Assembly: GCF_030846195.1 (NCBI RefSeq) | Contig: NZ_JAVCWH010000004.1 | Coordinates: 124,001-188,000, forward strand | From: Paracoccus yibinensis | Lineage (GTDB): Bacteria; Pseudomonadota; Alphaproteobacteria; Rhodobacterales; Rhodobacteraceae | Length of the DNA: 64,000 nt | Direction: 5' to 3' | Shown here: piece by piece, positions 8,672 to 17,309 of the stretch | How the letters are laid out: the number at the start of each line of letters is the position of its first letter | Numbering within the stretch: position 1 is the first letter of the stretch | Notes under the pieces: generated by a model | The model's input: the letters and a program-made list of their open reading frames with translations, nothing else | What the model was told of the DNA's origin: nothing | Database searches by the model: none | Position numbers and translations under genes: made by a program

Positions 8672-11220
8672 ACGAAAACGCCGCATCCGACGCGTCCCTT
8701 GTCGGCAAGCCGATCGACCTGACCAATTGCGACCGGGAACCGATCCATATTCCCGGCAGCATCCAGCCCCATGGCTGCCTGCTGGCCTGCGACAATGCGG
8801 GCCGGGTGGTCCTGTATCATTCGGACAACGCGGCTGCCCTTCTGAACCTGACCCAGGCGCCGCTGGACCAGCCGCTGGCCGAGGTGCTGGGGTCGGAAAA
8901 CGTGCATCGGCTGCTGAACGCCCTGGCCGTGTCGGGCCGAAGCCTGCGCCCCAGCTTGATCTTCGGGATGGTGGTGAACGGGCAGGCGCTGGATGCCACC
9001 ATCCACCGCTTCAAGGGCCGCACGATCATCGAATTCGAACCGGCCTCGGACCGGCTGGGCACGATCATCAGCCTGTCGCGGACGGTCATCGAACGGCTGC
9101 GCGTCATGGGCGACGCCGAACGGCTGATCCAGCAGGCGGCGATGCTGATGCAGGCGCAGCTGGGATACGACCGGGTGATGGTCTATCAACTGGGCGATGA
9201 CGGCGCGGGCAAGGTGGTGGCCGAGGCCAAGCTGGACGAACAGGAAAGCTTCCGCGGCCAGTATTTCCCCGCCGGCGACATCCCCCAGCAGGCACGGGCG
9301 CTGTATCTGCGCAACCCCATCCGGGTGATCGGCGACGCGTCCTTCGTGCCCGTGCCGATCTGGGCTGGCGATCCCCGGGCCGAGCCGCTGGATCTGTCCT
9401 ATGCCCATTTGCGCAGCGTTTCTCCGATCCATTGCGAATACCTGCGCAACATGGGTGTGTCGGCATCCATGTCGATTTCGATCATCATCGACGGCGCCTT
9501 GTGGGGGCTGATCGCCTGCCATCACTATTCGCCCAAGATCCTGTCCATGGCCGACCGTGCTGCCGCCGAAATGGTGGGCGAGTTCTTCTCGATGCACCTG
9601 GACGCGCTGACCCGCCGCCAGACCCGAGAGGCCGAGCTGGCCGCCCGCGGCGCGCTTGACGACCTGATGCTCGATGCCCGCAAGAACGAGGATGCGGCCG
9701 CCGCCCTGCAGGTCCGCCTGCCGGCACTGGCAAGGCTGATCCCCGCCGACGGCATCGGGATGTGGCTGGACGGGTGCTGGACGGCGCATGGCCATGCGCC
9801 CGCCGAACATGACATCGCGCCGATCCTGGCCCTGGCCGAAAGCCTGCCCCAGGGCCAGGTCTTCTCGACCGACAACCTGGCCGCTCTGACGTCGATGGAT
9901 TCGTCTGCGACGGGGATCGCGGGGCTGATGATCGTGCCGCTGTCGCGGCGCCCGCGCGATTTCCTGTTCTATTTCCGCAGGGAAGCCGTGCAGACGCTGG
10001 ACTGGGCGGGCGATCCGAACAAGACTTATGCCACCGGCAAGTTCGGCGACCGCCTGACGCCGCGCAAGAGCTTTGCCATCTGGAAGGAAACCGTCCGCGA
10101 CCGAAGCCACCCCTGGTCCGAAAACGACCGCCGCTTTGCCGAGGCGCTGCGCATCGCCGTGGTCGAGGTGCTGCTGTTCAACAACGAGCTTCTGGCCGAC
10201 GAACGCGCCCGCGCCGCCGTCCGCCAGCGAGTGCTGAACCAGGAACTGAACCACCGTGTCAAGAACATCCTGGCGGTGATCCAGTCGCTTGTCAGCCGCA
10301 AGCCCAAGGAAGGCGAGGCCCTGGCCGATTACGCCAATGCCCTGCGCGGGCGCATCCAGGCCCTTGCCTTCGCCCATGACCAGGTGGTCCGCGACGACCA
10401 GGGCGGGCTGCTGCACGACCTGCTGGCGGCGGAACTTGGCCCCTATGCGGACGACGGCAAGCCGATCCAGATGGACGGTCCGGCGGTGGTCCTGGACGGA
10501 CGGGCCTTTTCGGTCATGGCGCTGATCTTCCACGAGATGGCGACCAATGCCGCCAAATACGGCGCCCTGTCGCGGCCCGGCGGGCATCTGTCGGTGGACT
10601 GGCGCATCGATCCCGACGGTCATTGCCGCATCCGCTGGACCGAGAACGGGCTGAACGGGTTGACGCCCCCGCAGCGGACCGGCTTCGGCTCCGCGCTGAT
10701 CGAGCAATCCCTGCCCTTTGATCTGGGCGGCGAGGCGCGGATCGCCTATCGCCCCCAGGGGATCGCCGCCGCCTTCATGCTGCCTTCGGATTTCGTGCGC
10801 CTGGCCGATCCCGGTCCCGCGGCCACCTTGCGTCCCGCCGCCGCACAGGCTGCCCCCGCCCCCCTGAACGGGCGGCGCGTTCTGCTGGTCGAGGATCAGA
10901 CCCTGATCGCCATGGCGCTGGAAGCCGAATTGCAGGACCATGGCCTGCAGGTCACCGGACGTGCCGCCACGGTCCAGGCGGCCCTGGCGATGATCGACAG
11001 CGACCCGCCGGATCTGGCCGTCCTTGACGTCAACCTGGCGGACGAGGACTCGCTGCCCGTGGCCGAAGTCCTGCGCGCCCGCGACATCCCTTTCGTCTTC
11101 GCCACCGGCTATGGCGGGGATATCGGCCTGCCCCAGGGGTTCGGTGGCATCCCCGTCGTGGGCAAGCCCTATCAGGTGGGCGACATCCTGCAAAAGCTGG
11201 CCGAGGCCGAACGGCGGTAA
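8668..11220 (+). CDS. bphP: Bacteriophytochrome hybrid histidine kinase with C-terminal receiver
   Basis: A red/far-red light sensor of 850 residues. Domains in order: PAS with the biliverdin-attaching cysteine C21 in NCDREPIHIPGS; GAF (about 145-310) with the D204-I-P motif and the conserved chromophore histidine H255; PHY (about 325-500) with the tongue motif P465-R-K-S-F469; an HWE/HisKA_2-type kinase with phospho-accepting H529 in ELNHRVKN; an ATPase domain (about 620-715); and a receiver (about 735-848) with phospho-acceptor D787 in AVLDVNL. All key residues are present, so it should be photoactive and able to transfer phosphate. There is no separate output regulator beside it. The operon partner bphO supplies biliverdin. 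Confidence 0.95.
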   Translation: MNENAASDASLVGKPIDLTNCDREPIHIPGSIQPHGCLLACDNAGRVVLYHSDNAAALLNLTQAPLDQPLAEVLGSENVHRLLNALAVSGRSLRPSLIFGMVVNGQALDATIHRFKGRTIIEFEPASDRLGTIISLSRTVIERLRVMGDAERLIQQAAMLMQAQLGYDRVMVYQLGDDGAGKVVAEAKLDEQESFRGQYFPAGDIPQQARALYLRNPIRVIGDASFVPVPIWAGDPRAEPLDLSYAHLRSVSPIHCEYLRNMGVSASMSISIIIDGALWGLIACHHYSPKILSMADRAAAEMVGEFFSMHLDALTRRQTREAELAARGALDDLMLDARKNEDAAAALQVRLPALARLIPADGIGMWLDGCWTAHGHAPAEHDIAPILALAESLPQGQVFSTDNLAALTSMDSSATGIAGLMIVPLSRRPRDFLFYFRREAVQTLDWAGDPNKTYATGKFGDRLTPRKSFAIWKETVRDRSHPWSENDRRFAEALRIAVVEVLLFNNELLADERARAAVRQRVLNQELNHRVKNILAVIQSLVSRKPKEGEALADYANALRGRIQALAFAHDQVVRDDQGGLLHDLLAAELGPYADDGKPIQMDGPAVVLDGRAFSVMALIFHEMATNAAKYGALSRPGGHLSVDWRIDPDGHCRIRWTENGLNGLTPPQRTGFGSALIEQSLPFDLGGEARIAYRPQGIAAAFMLPSDFVRLADPGPAATLRPAAAQAAPAPLNGRRVLLVEDQTLIAMALEAELQDHGLQVTGRAATVQAALAMIDSDPPDLAVLDVNLADEDSLPVAEVLRARDIPFVFATGYGGDIGLPQGFGGIPVVGKPYQVGDILQKLAEAERR

Positions 11221-11306
11221 TCCCTGGCTGCAACCCTGCCATGTCCGCGCAACTTTCGGGATGCGCGGCATTCTCTTTCCGCAGCATCTGGGTTAGCGCG
11301 GGGCCT

Positions 11307-11338
11307 GCCCGGCATCTTCCGCGATGCCGGGCCTTTCC
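11307..11338 (+). terminator. Stem-loop terminator after bphP
   Basis: A perfect 10-bp stem (GCCCGGCATC at 11307-11316, complement 11323-11332) with a 6-base loop, followed by a weak T-rich tail (CTTTCCCT). It lies between bphP and the next transporter gene. Confidence 0.7.
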
Positions 11339-11359
11339 CTGACAAGCGGACGATGAACC

Positions 11360-12655
11360 ATGACTGATCAGACCATCACTGCGCCCGCCAAGGCGCGCGG
11401 CACGCCCATCAATTCCCCTGCACGGGTGCTGCTGGCCAGCCTGATCGGCACGACGATCGAATTCTTCGACTTCTACGTCTATGCGACGGCTGCCGTGCTG
11501 GTCTTTCCAACCCTGTTCTTCCCGGCCGAGGACGCGACCACGGCGCTGCTGGCGTCTTTCGCCACCTTTTCTATTGCCTTCTTCGCGCGGCCCTTCGGCG
11601 CCATTGTCTTCGGCCATTTCGGCGACCGTATCGGACGCAAGGCCACGCTGGTTGCGGCGCTGCTGACCATGGGGATCTCGACGGTGATCATTGGCCTGCT
11701 GCCGACCTATGCCCAGATCGGCGTCGCGGCGCCCGCGCTGTTGGCACTGTGCCGGTTCGGGCAGGGCTTCGGCCTGGGCGGCGAATGGGGCGGGGCGGTC
11801 CTGCTTGCGACCGAAAACGCGCCCGAGGGCAAGCGAAGCTGGTACGGCATGTTTCCCCAGCTTGGCGCGCCGGTCGGGCTGTTCCTGTCCTCGGGCTTCT
11901 TCTGGGTGCTGCTGCATTTCATGTCGCAGGACGACCTGCTGGCCTGGGGCTGGCGGCTGCCCTTCCTGGCCTCGATCATCCTGATCGTCCTTGGACTGTG
12001 GGTGCGCCTGTCCATCACCGAGACCCCGGAATTCGCCGAAGCGGTCAAGCGCGACCAGCGGGTGTCCGTCCCGGTCGTGGAACTGTTCCGCAACCACAAG
12101 CGCAGCCTTTTCCTGGGCACCTTCGTGGCGCTTGTGACCTTCGTGCTGTTCTATATCTGCTCGGCCTGGCTTCTGTCCTATAACGTCAAGGTGCGCCAGA
12201 TCGCCTTCATGGATGCGCTTCTGATGCAGATCTATGGCTCGGTGATCTTCGGCATTGCGATCCCCTTCGCGGGCAAGATCGCGGATGCCGTCGGGCGGCG
12301 CCCGTTCCTGGTCGTTGTCACGGTGCTGATCGGGGCGTTCTCGTTCTTCCTGGCACCGCTGATGAGCGGAAGCGACGCGGCCCTCTACGGCTTTGTCACC
12401 ATCGGCATGTTCCTGATGGGCCTGACCTATGGCGTCATCGGCGCCGCCCTGGCCGCGCCTTTTCCGACGCGGGTGCGTTACACGGGGGCCTCGATCACCT
12501 TCAACTTCGCGGGGATCTTCGGGGCTTCGCTGGCGCCCTATGCCGCGACCTGGTTGCAGCAGACCTATGGCCTGGCCCATGTCGGCTATTACATGCTGGC
12601 GGCAGCGGTGATCACGCTGGCCTGCATCCTGGCATCGGGCCGGGACGAGGTCTGA
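11360..12655 (+). CDS. MFS transporter, metabolite:H+ symporter (MHS) family
   Basis: A 12-helix inner-membrane symporter of 431 residues. It belongs to the MHS group (relatives of ShiA, KgtP and ProP), as shown by GTTIEFFDFYVYATAAV near residue 34, the loop motif GHFGDRIGRK, and FGLGGEWGGAVLLATENAPE near residue 140. These carriers import organic acids or osmolytes with protons; the exact substrate cannot be read from sequence. It directly abuts the AbrB-family gene (ATG immediately after its stop), and both converge on the malonate regulator gene, so a carboxylic acid substrate is plausible but unproven. Confidence 0.85.
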   Translation: MTDQTITAPAKARGTPINSPARVLLASLIGTTIEFFDFYVYATAAVLVFPTLFFPAEDATTALLASFATFSIAFFARPFGAIVFGHFGDRIGRKATLVAALLTMGISTVIIGLLPTYAQIGVAAPALLALCRFGQGFGLGGEWGGAVLLATENAPEGKRSWYGMFPQLGAPVGLFLSSGFFWVLLHFMSQDDLLAWGWRLPFLASIILIVLGLWVRLSITETPEFAEAVKRDQRVSVPVVELFRNHKRSLFLGTFVALVTFVLFYICSAWLLSYNVKVRQIAFMDALLMQIYGSVIFGIAIPFAGKIADAVGRRPFLVVVTVLIGAFSFFLAPLMSGSDAALYGFVTIGMFLMGLTYGVIGAALAAPFPTRVRYTGASITFNFAGIFGASLAPYAATWLQQTYGLAHVGYYMLAAAVITLACILASGRDEV

Positions 12656-13696
12656 ATGGCCGAGGGGATGCGCAGGCGGCAAGCCACCACGGTGCTGATC
12701 GGCGCCGCGGGCGTGGCGCTGTTCTGGCTGTTGCACCTGCCGCTGCCTTTCCTGTTCGGACCGATGATCGCATCTCTTGTCGCCGCCCTGATGGGCGCGC
12801 GGCTGGCTGGGCTGGGCCAGGTATCGGTTGCGGCGCGGTCGGTGCTGGGCGTGGCCATCGGCGCGGCGGTCACGCCCGCGCTTGTGGCGCAACTGCCGTC
12901 GATGCTGGCCTCGGTCGCGATCATTCCGTTTTATATCGCGGCGATCGGGCTGGTGGGCGTGCCGTTCTTCCGCCGTGTCGTGGGCTTCGATCTGGTGACG
13001 GCCTTCTATGCCGCGATGCCGGGCGGGGCCGCCGACATGACCGTCTTCGCGGCGGAAGCCGGCGCCAACATCCGCCAGGTCTCGCTGGTCCATGTCACGC
13101 GGCTGCTGGTCATCATGATCGTCGGCCCGCTGGTGCTGGTATCGGTTTACGGCGTGGAACTGACCCATCCCGTGGGTCAGCCCGCAGCCGACATGCCCCC
13201 GTCCGAACTGGCGATCATAGCGGCTGCCGCCCTGATCGGGTGGAAGGCCGCCGAACGCATCGGCCTGTTCGGCGCGGCGATCCTTGGCCCTCTGATCCTG
13301 GCCATGGCCCTGTCGCTGGCGGGCGTGCTGCACATGCGCCCCCCGCGCGAGGCCCTGCTGGCCGCGCAGTTCCTGATCGGCATCGGCATCGGCACCAGCT
13401 ATGTCGGCGTCACGCTGCGCGAGTTGCGGGAAACGGTGGCGGGTGGCGCGGTCTTCGTCCTGATCCTGGCGGTGATCGCGGCGGCGGTGACGGAATTCGT
13501 GACCCTGACCGGCCTTGCCCCGCCGGTCGAGGGGTTCTTGGCCTTCATGCCGGGGGGGCAGGCGGAAATGTCGATGCTGGCGCTGATCGCGGGGGCCGAT
13601 CTCAGCTTCGTGGTGGTCCACCACATCACGCGGGTGATCCTGGTCCTGACAGGCGCGCCGATCCTGTTCGCGGTGATCCGGCAGCGGCGCCCCTAG
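12656..13696 (+). CDS. AbrB-family (PF05145-type) membrane protein
   Basis: A 346-residue integral membrane protein with about ten helices arranged as two related halves. The first half contains FLFGPMIASLV and FYAAMPGGAADMTVFAAEAGA; the second repeats the theme with FLAFMPGGQAEMSMLALIAGADLSFV. This duplicated MPGG[AQ]A[DE]M motif is typical of the AbrB family, once called ammonia monooxygenase regulators and now often listed as transporters of unknown substrate. It begins on the base after the MHS transporter stop and so shares its transcript. Its 3' end lies 6 bases from the end of the convergent GntR gene. Confidence 0.82.
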   Translation: MAEGMRRRQATTVLIGAAGVALFWLLHLPLPFLFGPMIASLVAALMGARLAGLGQVSVAARSVLGVAIGAAVTPALVAQLPSMLASVAIIPFYIAAIGLVGVPFFRRVVGFDLVTAFYAAMPGGAADMTVFAAEAGANIRQVSLVHVTRLLVIMIVGPLVLVSVYGVELTHPVGQPAADMPPSELAIIAAAALIGWKAAERIGLFGAAILGPLILAMALSLAGVLHMRPPREALLAAQFLIGIGIGTSYVGVTLRELRETVAGGAVFVLILAVIAAAVTEFVTLTGLAPPVEGFLAFMPGGQAEMSMLALIAGADLSFVVVHHITRVILVLTGAPILFAVIRQRRP

Positions 13697-13702
13697 GCTG
13701 CC

Positions 13703-14380
13703 TCAGGCCAGCGTCCGGCGCATTGCCGCGATCAGGTCGTGGAACCGGTCCCCCTGCACGATGACGTGATCGTGCAAGGCCCGCGCCGCGCCGTCCCCAT
13801 CGCCATCCCGGATCGCCGCCACGATGGCGTCGTGTTCCGCAAAAGACCGGCCCATCCGGTTTCGAACCTGCAACTGCATCCGCCGATAGGGTTGCAGCAT
13901 GGCGTGCAGCCGCGCGGCTTCTTGCACCAGGAAGGCATTGTGCGTGGCGCGATAGATGCAGTGGTGGAATTCCGAATTGCGCGCGTAATAGGCCTCGACC
14001 TCGCCAGCCTCGGCCTGGCGGCGGCAATCGTCATGGACCTTCTGGAAGGCGTCCAGTTCCGCCTGGGTGATGCGGCGCGCGGCCAGGCGGCCGCAGCTTG
14101 CCTCGATCTCGGCCATCACCTCGAAACGTTCGGCCAGTTCCTCGGGCGACCACTGGCTGACGAAGGTGCCGCGCTTGGGCATGACGCGCACCAGTCCCGA
14201 TGCTTCAAGCTGCTGGAACGCTTCGCGGATGGGGGTGCGGGAACAGTCAAATTCCTGCTCCAGCGCCTCGGGGTCAAGGCGGGTGCCGGGCAGATAGCGA
14301 CCCGCGACGATGGCATCTTCCAGGGCGCGCCTGATGCGCAGGGTATTCGGAACGCTGGTCAAGACTGATCTCCTTGCCAT
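13703..14380 (-). CDS. matR: GntR/FCD-family regulator, probable malonate-operon repressor
   Basis: A transcription factor of 225 residues with an N-terminal winged helix-turn-helix (LRIRRALEDAIVAGRYLPGTRLD, then CSRTPIREAFQQLEASGLV) and a C-terminal FCD ligand domain with the metal-binding histidine pattern (EFHHCIYRATHN, FAEHDAIVAAI, ALHDHV). It is divergent from the malonate carrier and enzymes, matching the MatR arrangement in rhizobia, so malonate or malonyl-CoA is the likely signal. The start is uncertain: ATG 14380 has only a weak site upstream, while a TTG at 14362 sits 7 bases after AAGGAG and would shorten the protein by six residues. Confidence 0.82.
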   Translation of the reverse strand: MARRSVLTSVPNTLRIRRALEDAIVAGRYLPGTRLDPEALEQEFDCSRTPIREAFQQLEASGLVRVMPKRGTFVSQWSPEELAERFEVMAEIEASCGRLAARRITQAELDAFQKVHDDCRRQAEAGEVEAYYARNSEFHHCIYRATHNAFLVQEAARLHAMLQPYRRMQLQVRNRMGRSFAEHDAIVAAIRDGDGDGAARALHDHVIVQGDRFHDLIAAMRRTLA

Positions 14381-14519
14381 TTCAGCCTAACAAATCAGCA
14401 AGAAACATTCATCATTCATTCTGTTATATACATCAAGTGTGATCAGGCGTATAACGCAAGCAATCTGAGGATTCGTGTGGAGGCGAATCCCCAAGTTCAT
14501 GCAGGAAGGGGAGAACCGC
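14381..14519. promoter_or_regulatory. Divergent control region matR / matC with candidate operator
   Basis: This 139-base AT-rich region must hold both promoters. A TGT-TATAT-ACA motif at 14422-14432 is close to the TNGTNNNACNA-like sites of FCD-type GntR regulators and to known MatR-type palindromes. A second partial dyad, GCG-TATAA-CGC, lies nearby at 14448-14458. Which is bound is inference. Confidence 0.45.
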
Positions 14520-15899
14520 ATGACACCTCATCTGATTTCCATCTATGCCCTGGTTCTGATGTTCGTCGTGGCGACCATCTGGCCGATCAACATGGGCGTG
14601 CTGGCCTTCGTCGGGGCCTTTCTGGTCGGCACGCTGCTGGCTGCGCAGACCACCAAGGACATCCTCGGGGGGTTTCCCAGCGGGCTGTTCCTGACTCTGG
14701 TGGGCATCACCTGGCTGTTCGCCCTGGCACAGAACAACGGCACGATCGACTGGCTGGTGCGCATGGCCGTGCGCGCGGTCAAGGGCCGCATCGGGGCAAT
14801 CCCCTGGATCATGTTCGGCATTTCCGCGCTGCTGACCGCCGTGGGCGCGGTCAGCCCCGGTGCGGTGGCGATCGTGGCGCCCATCGCGCTGGGCTTTGCC
14901 TTTCGCTATCACATCAACCCGCTGCTGATGGGCCTGATGGTCGTGCATGGCGCGCAGGCCGGGGGCTTTTCGCCCATCAGCATCTATGGCGGCATCACCA
15001 ACGGCGTGGTTCAGGAAGCGGGCCTGCCCCTGTCGCCGCTGACCACCTTCGCGGCAAGCTTCCTCGTCAACGCGGCGGTGGCGGCGATCCTGTTCATGAT
15101 CCTGGGCGGGCGCCAGCTGATGGCTGCGCGCGACACCATCGAAGCCATGCCCGTCCCGCATGTAGAGATCGCCCGCGCCGCTACCGGCCCGCAAATCTTC
15201 GGAGACAGCGAAGCGCAGGCCCTGACCAAGCGTGTCAGCCGCGAAGGCGGCGGCGATTCCAACCGCCTTGTGGCCGAGGTCGAGGAGGGCAACCAGCCCG
15301 ACGGCACGCCCTATCAGATCTTCACGCTGGCGGGCCTGGTCCTGCTGGCGGTCCTGGTGCTGGCCTTCAACCTGGACATCGGCTTCGTCGCGCTGACCAT
15401 CGGCCTGGCGCTGGCGCTGTGGAACCCGACCATGCAGAAACGCGCCATGGCGCAGGTCGCCTGGCCGGAAATCATGCTGATCACGGGGGTTTCAACCTAT
15501 GTCGCGGTGCTGCAGGAGATGGGCACCATCGACTTCGTGGGCGACAGCGTGGCCGGCATGGCTTCGCCCCTGCTGGCGGCCTTGATGCTGTTCTTCATCG
15601 GCGCCGTGGTGTCGGCCTTTGCCTCATCGACCGCAGTCCTGGGGTCGCTGATCCCGCTGGCGGTGCCGTTCCTGCAAGGGGAAAGCGGCGTGGGCGCGAT
15701 CGGCTTCATCGCCGGGATGGCGGTTGCGTCCACGATCGTCGATGTCAGCCCGTTTTCCACCAATGGCGCCTTGGTGCTGGCGAATGCGCATGGCGTGGAC
15801 AAGCAGGCCTTCTTCCGCAAGCTGCTGAACTATGGCGCCATCGTCACCCTGGTGGCGCCGGTCGTGCTGTGGCTGATCTTCGTCGTGCTGCCGGGCTGA
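14520..15899 (+). CDS. matC: Malonate/dicarboxylate carrier, MatC type
   Basis: An inner-membrane carrier of 459 residues with about 12 helices. The N-terminal part matches the MatC family wording (NPLLMGLMVVHGAQAGGFSP, followed by ISIYGGITNG), and the C-terminal half carries the repeated FASSTAVLGSLIPLAVPF and VDVSPFSTNGALVLANA motifs of the ion-transporter superfamily. It would import malonate for MatB. The start ATG 14520 is preceded by AGGAAGGGGAG at 14503-14513; an in-frame ATG 45 bases upstream would be less well supported. A soluble loop of roughly 75 residues in the middle (about 195-265) is charged and contains no known domain. Confidence 0.86.
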   Translation: MTPHLISIYALVLMFVVATIWPINMGVLAFVGAFLVGTLLAAQTTKDILGGFPSGLFLTLVGITWLFALAQNNGTIDWLVRMAVRAVKGRIGAIPWIMFGISALLTAVGAVSPGAVAIVAPIALGFAFRYHINPLLMGLMVVHGAQAGGFSPISIYGGITNGVVQEAGLPLSPLTTFAASFLVNAAVAAILFMILGGRQLMAARDTIEAMPVPHVEIARAATGPQIFGDSEAQALTKRVSREGGGDSNRLVAEVEEGNQPDGTPYQIFTLAGLVLLAVLVLAFNLDIGFVALTIGLALALWNPTMQKRAMAQVAWPEIMLITGVSTYVAVLQEMGTIDFVGDSVAGMASPLLAALMLFFIGAVVSAFASSTAVLGSLIPLAVPFLQGESGVGAIGFIAGMAVASTIVDVSPFSTNGALVLANAHGVDKQAFFRKLLNYGAIVTLVAPVVLWLIFVVLPG

Positions 15900-15929
15900 T
15901 CCGGCGGCACCCTTGAAAGGAGAGAATGC

Positions 15930-17309
15930 GTGACCAGGACCGTGCAGACCCCCCGGACGAACCGCTTTGGCGATCTGTTCGACATGCTGACCGACCGCGG
16001 CCGCGCCCTGCTGCGCTGGCGCGACCCGGCGGGACGGGTAACCGCCCCGCCCAGCCTGCCCGAGATGGGCGAACTGCTGCTGTCGCGCCGGGGCGAGGCA
16101 TCGGGCGTTGCCCTGGCCCAAGCCCTGGTCACCGCTTTCGAGGACGCGGACGAGGCCAATCGCCTGGACTTCCTGGCGACCCTGGCCGACCGCTTCGGTC
16201 CCGATCCCAAGGCCATCGCCAAGGCGCTGGATGCCGTGCGGCGCGACCCGGGATCGGCCGAGGCGGTCGAGGCGCTGCACATCGCCTCTGAACCTCGCCG
16301 GCAGGAACTGCTCCGCCGCCTGAACCTTGCCCCTGGCGGCACCGCGGCCCTGGTCAGGATGCGCGAGGAACTGCTGCGCCATCTGAAGGACAGTCCGGAC
16401 CTGCGCCGGGTGGACAGCGATTTTGCGCATCTGTTCGCGTCCTGGTTCAACCGGGGCTTTCTGGTGCTGCGCCATATCGACTGGAATACCCCCGCCGCGA
16501 TCCTGGAAAAGATCATCCGCTATGAGGCGGTGCACGCCATCCAGAACTGGGACGACCTGCGCAACCGCCTGCAACCGACCGACCGGCGCTGCTATGGCTT
16601 TTTCCACCCGCAGCTGGTCGATGAACCGCTGATCTTCGTCGAGGTCGCGCTGACCAGGGCGGTTCCAGACACCGTGGCGCCGCTGCTGGATCTGGCCCGC
16701 ACGCCCATTGACGCCGACCGTGCCACCACGGCGGTGTTCTATTCCATATCGAACACCCAGAAGGGGCTGGCGGGGGTGTCCTTCGGCAACTTCCTGATCA
16801 AGCAGGTGGTCGAGGAACTGAAGGCCGAACTGCCGGACATCCAGACCTTCGTCACCCTGTCCCCGGTGCCGGGCTTCGCCGCCTGGCTGGCCCGCGAGCG
16901 CGAGGAAGGAAAGATGCTGGACGACGATCTGCGCGCGGCCCTGAAACCCCTGGACCAGCCGGGCTGGCATGTGGACCGGGACACCGCGCAGGCCCTGCGC
17001 GAGCCGTTGCTGGCCGCGGCCGCGATCTATTTCCTGCAGGCCCGCGACGCCAGGGGCCGGGCGGTCGATCCCGTCGCGCGCTTCCATCTGGGCAACGGTG
17101 CCTGCCTGGAGCGGCTGAACTTCCTGGGCGACGTGTCGGCCAACGGCTTGCGGCAATCGCATGGGTTGATGGTCAATTACCTGTATGATCCCGGCCGGAT
17201 CGAGTCCAACCACGAAGCCTTTGCCGAGCGCACCGAAATCGCCGCGTCAGACGCGGTTCGCCGCCACCTGCCCGCCGGGCAAGCCACTATCAGGAAAGAA
17301 AAGCCATGA
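15930..17309 (+). CDS. matA: Malonyl-CoA decarboxylase
   Basis: Converts malonyl-CoA to acetyl-CoA and CO2, completing malonate breakdown. The 459-residue protein has the helical N-terminal domain and the catalytic GNAT-like domain with NTQKGLAGVSFGNFLIKQV, S311 in TLSPVPGF, H386 in RFHLGNGA, and the closing motif GLRQSHGLMVNYLYD. Those serine and histidine positions correspond to the proposed catalytic pair of the family. It starts with GTG at 15930, with AAAGGAGAG 5 bases upstream; the ATG at 15926 is in another frame. Its stop overlaps the matB start (ATGA). Confidence 0.94.
   Translation: MTRTVQTPRTNRFGDLFDMLTDRGRALLRWRDPAGRVTAPPSLPEMGELLLSRRGEASGVALAQALVTAFEDADEANRLDFLATLADRFGPDPKAIAKALDAVRRDPGSAEAVEALHIASEPRRQELLRRLNLAPGGTAALVRMREELLRHLKDSPDLRRVDSDFAHLFASWFNRGFLVLRHIDWNTPAAILEKIIRYEAVHAIQNWDDLRNRLQPTDRRCYGFFHPQLVDEPLIFVEVALTRAVPDTVAPLLDLARTPIDADRATTAVFYSISNTQKGLAGVSFGNFLIKQVVEELKAELPDIQTFVTLSPVPGFAAWLAREREEGKMLDDDLRAALKPLDQPGWHVDRDTAQALREPLLAAAAIYFLQARDARGRAVDPVARFHLGNGACLERLNFLGDVSANGLRQSHGLMVNYLYDPGRIESNHEAFAERTEIAASDAVRRHLPAGQATIRKEKP

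Noticed and set aside
8647..11271. Minus-strand frame of 874 codons opposite bphP
   Set aside because: bphP has complete, ordered domains; the antisense frame has none.
11030..13624. Minus-strand frame of 864 codons under the MHS transporter and AbrB gene
   Set aside because: Shadow of two well supported genes on the opposite strand; composition is dominated by Arg/Gln/His/Asp, as expected for GC-rich antisense.
15926..16291. ATG 15926 as start of the decarboxylase
   Set aside because: It is in a different frame; GTG 15930 is in frame, with the ribosome site and full-length family match.
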